Source: Propionivibrio sp. | GTDB taxonomy: Bacteria > Pseudomonadota > Gammaproteobacteria > Burkholderiales > Rhodocyclaceae | Length of the DNA: 63,231 nucleotides | Reading direction: 5' to 3' | Assembly (NCBI GenBank): GCA_029975435.1 | Contig: JARKPC010000098.1 | Span: 1 to 63,231 of the forward strand | Shown here: one piece after another, positions 62,701-63,231 of the stretch | Position numbering within the stretch: position 1 is the stretch's first letter | Layout of the letters: each line of letters begins with the position of its first letter | Translations under genes and position numbers: made by a program | Notes under the pieces: generated by a model | Told to the model about the DNA's origin: nothing | Databases searched by the model: none | The model's input: the letters and a program-made list of their open reading frames with translations, nothing else

Positions 62701-63231
62701 GCGCATGGTCGGAAACAAGCTTCCGCATGCAGTCGCTGCGCGACAACCCCGAATGCGCGCAGCAAGAGTACGACCGCCTGCTCGACACCAACGACAAGGG
62801 CCTGTCCGTCGCGCTGAGCTACGACCCGGCGGAAGACATCGCCGCGCCGTTCATCGCCACCGGCGTGAAGCCGAAGATCGCCATCCTGCGCGAGCAGGGC
62901 GTCAACAGCCAGATCGAGATGGCCGCCGCGTTCGACCGTGCCGGCTTCGCCTCGGTCGACGTGCATATGAGCGACATCCTGGCCGGCCGTGTTTCTCTGG
63001 CCGGCTTCAAGGGCGCCGTGGCCTGCGGCGGCTTCTCCTATGGCGACGTGCTCGGCGCCGGCAAGGGCTGGGCGCGCACGATCCTGTTCAACCCGCGCGC
63101 GCGCGACGCGTTCTCGGCCTTCTTCGGCCGCGGCGATACGGTCGCGCTGGGTGTGTGCAACGGCTGCCAGATGATGAGCGCGCTGAAAGACCTGATTCCC
63201 GGCGCTGAAGCCTGGCCGCGCTTCGAGCGCA
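59712..63231 (+). CDS. purL: Phosphoribosylformylglycinamidine synthase (3' end cut by window edge)
   Basis: The large single-chain form of FGAM synthase, for the fourth step of purine synthesis. It reads 1173 codons to the window edge; full-length forms are near 1300, so about a tenth is missing. The N-terminal domain starts [13 protein letters not shown]. The synthase core has [15 protein letters not shown] and [17 protein letters not shown], and the second half has [13 protein letters not shown]. The C-terminal glutaminase has the catalytic Cys in [11 protein letters not shown]. The ATG at 59712 gives the standard N-terminus; its upstream site is weak (CAGG). Confidence 0.96.
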   Translation, partial: MADILFLRGAPAFSVFRLQGLQQRIQVVVAGARIVSADYWHFVKLNKPLGDEGKRQLAALLEERPADPAEGGDLFLVTPRIGTISPWSSKATDIAWNCGLDAVERIERGIALRIEGCGNMRAQVAALLHDRMIEAVLADFGQTAELFRHFPPKPMSSVDLLAGGRDALVEANTRLGLALSEDEIDYLVDLFVVKTGRNPTDVELMMFAQANSEHCRHKIFNASWIIDGEAKKETLFGMIRETHAAHPEGNIVVYSDNSSVFEGAEVERFYPDAEGTYRWNRELTHILAKVETHNHPTAISPFPGAATGSGGEIRDEGATGRGSKPKAGLCGFSVSNLYLPDARQPWEAAMAGYGRPSRISSALDIMLEGPIGAAAFNNEFGRPNLAGYFRTYEQAVGQGGDAVVRGYHKPIMVAGGVGNISDSQSHKAPSFPPGTLLIQLGGPGMLIGLGGGAASSMSTGTNAEDLDFASVQRGNPEMQRRAQEVIDRCWQLGSPARDIAAPGDGNPILSIHDVGAGGISNALPELAHGAGVGARFELRDVKIEEPGMSPAEIWSNESQERYVLAIPPGRLPEFQAMCERERCPFAVVGVATDDNRLVVADRHFGNNPVDMDMDALLGKPPRMTRDVTHLPAADVPFDPSSVDVKEAAYRVLRLPTVADKTFLISIGDRSVGGMTARDQMVGPWQVPVADVAVTTMGFNTLRGEAFAMGERTPVAILDAPASGRMAVGEALTNIAAARIAKLGDVKLSANWMAPAGVPGEDARLFDTVRAVSDLCQKIGVSIPVGKDSLSMRTAWDDQGEAKQVVAPLSLIVSSFAPVQDARQTLTPQLKLDGGDTDLVLIDLGEGQNRIGGSALAQVFNATGSKAPDVDAPELLPAFFKAVQKLAGDGMLLAYHDRSDGGLFACVAEMLFASRCGATIDLDGLCDGTRRGQVKALFSEELGAVVQVRRSVRNNVLSTLQMAGLGATVIGAPDHSGELRVFCKNDAVLCEKRVDLHRAWSETSFRMQSLRDNPECAQQEYDRLLDTNDKGLSVALSYDPAEDIAAPFIATGVKPKIAILREQGVNSQIEMAAAFDRAGFASVDVHMSDILAGRVSLAGFKGAVACGGFSYGDVLGAGKGWARTILFNPRARDAFSAFFGRGDTVALGVCNGCQMMSALKDLIPGAEAWPRFER

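Noticed and set aside
1..63231. CRISPR arrays, tRNA or rRNA genes, complete insertion sequences
   Set aside because: No regularly spaced direct repeats, no cloverleaf or rRNA sequence recognised, and no transposase reading frame found by eye on either strand.

Overview
The window is a contiguous piece of a high-G+C Gram-negative chromosome, most likely from a betaproteobacterium and plausibly Rhodocyclales-like. The grounds are gene content and order: FimV, a DUF3579 protein, a PEP-CTERM protein, a YeiE/YeiH pair, and the run trpF-trpB-trpA-accD-folC-dedD-cvpA-purF, which is common in Betaproteobacteria. The taxonomic call is inference; no rRNA is present. I saw no tRNA, rRNA, CRISPR array, complete insertion sequence or phage block.

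Region 1 (1-11.4 kb) is accessory in character. It has an iron-containing alcohol dehydrogenase (cut by the window edge) divergent from an AraC regulator, two orphan lipoproteins (one clearly AT-richer than its surroundings), a SAM methyltransferase, and a CARB-like class A beta-lactamase followed by a shikimate-dehydrogenase-like protein. Facing them are an enolase-superfamily enzyme and a D-2-hydroxyacid dehydrogenase. A PEP-CTERM protein, an adhesin-E-like protein and a phage-like small protein follow. At 4128-4295 lies a chimeric gene remnant: the 5' end of a shikimate-dehydrogenase-like gene joined out of frame to the 3' end of an AraC-like gene. Both halves have intact relatives in this window.

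Region 2 (11.4-16.3 kb) looks like a small catabolic unit of unknown substrate: a tautomerase, a nitroreductase and a GntR/HutC regulator on one strand, and a MatC-like permease plus a DUF6282 metal-dependent hydrolase on the other. A strong sigma-70-type promoter with a palindrome just downstream of its expected start site sits between the two arms. A CBS-domain protein with a clear terminator follows.

Region 3 (16.3-28.2 kb) holds housekeeping and signalling genes: DUF3579, pterin carbinolamine dehydratase, yceH, lrgBA, a PPC/DUF296 protein, an MFS transporter, a PAS-GGDEF-hemerythrin protein, yeiE/yeiH, and a QseBC/PmrAB-type two-component system followed by an HtrA protease. A PmrA/QseB-type box lies between the kinase and htrA.

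Region 4 (28.2-34.0 kb) is a full counterpart of the E. coli cecR-ybhGFSR drug-export operon, with a palindromic operator at the regulator's start.

Region 5 (34.0-63.2 kb) is mostly core metabolism and envelope: aroC, a DUF465 protein, an MFS transporter, an M48 lipoprotein protease, entericidin, leuB, asd, fimV, an EcfT-like membrane protein, truA, the trp-acc-fol-dedD-cvpA-purF cluster, an unusual class A penicillin-binding-protein-like enzyme, a GltI-type binding protein, NAD(P)HX repair, two tandem small Cys-motif proteins, and purL, which runs off the right edge.
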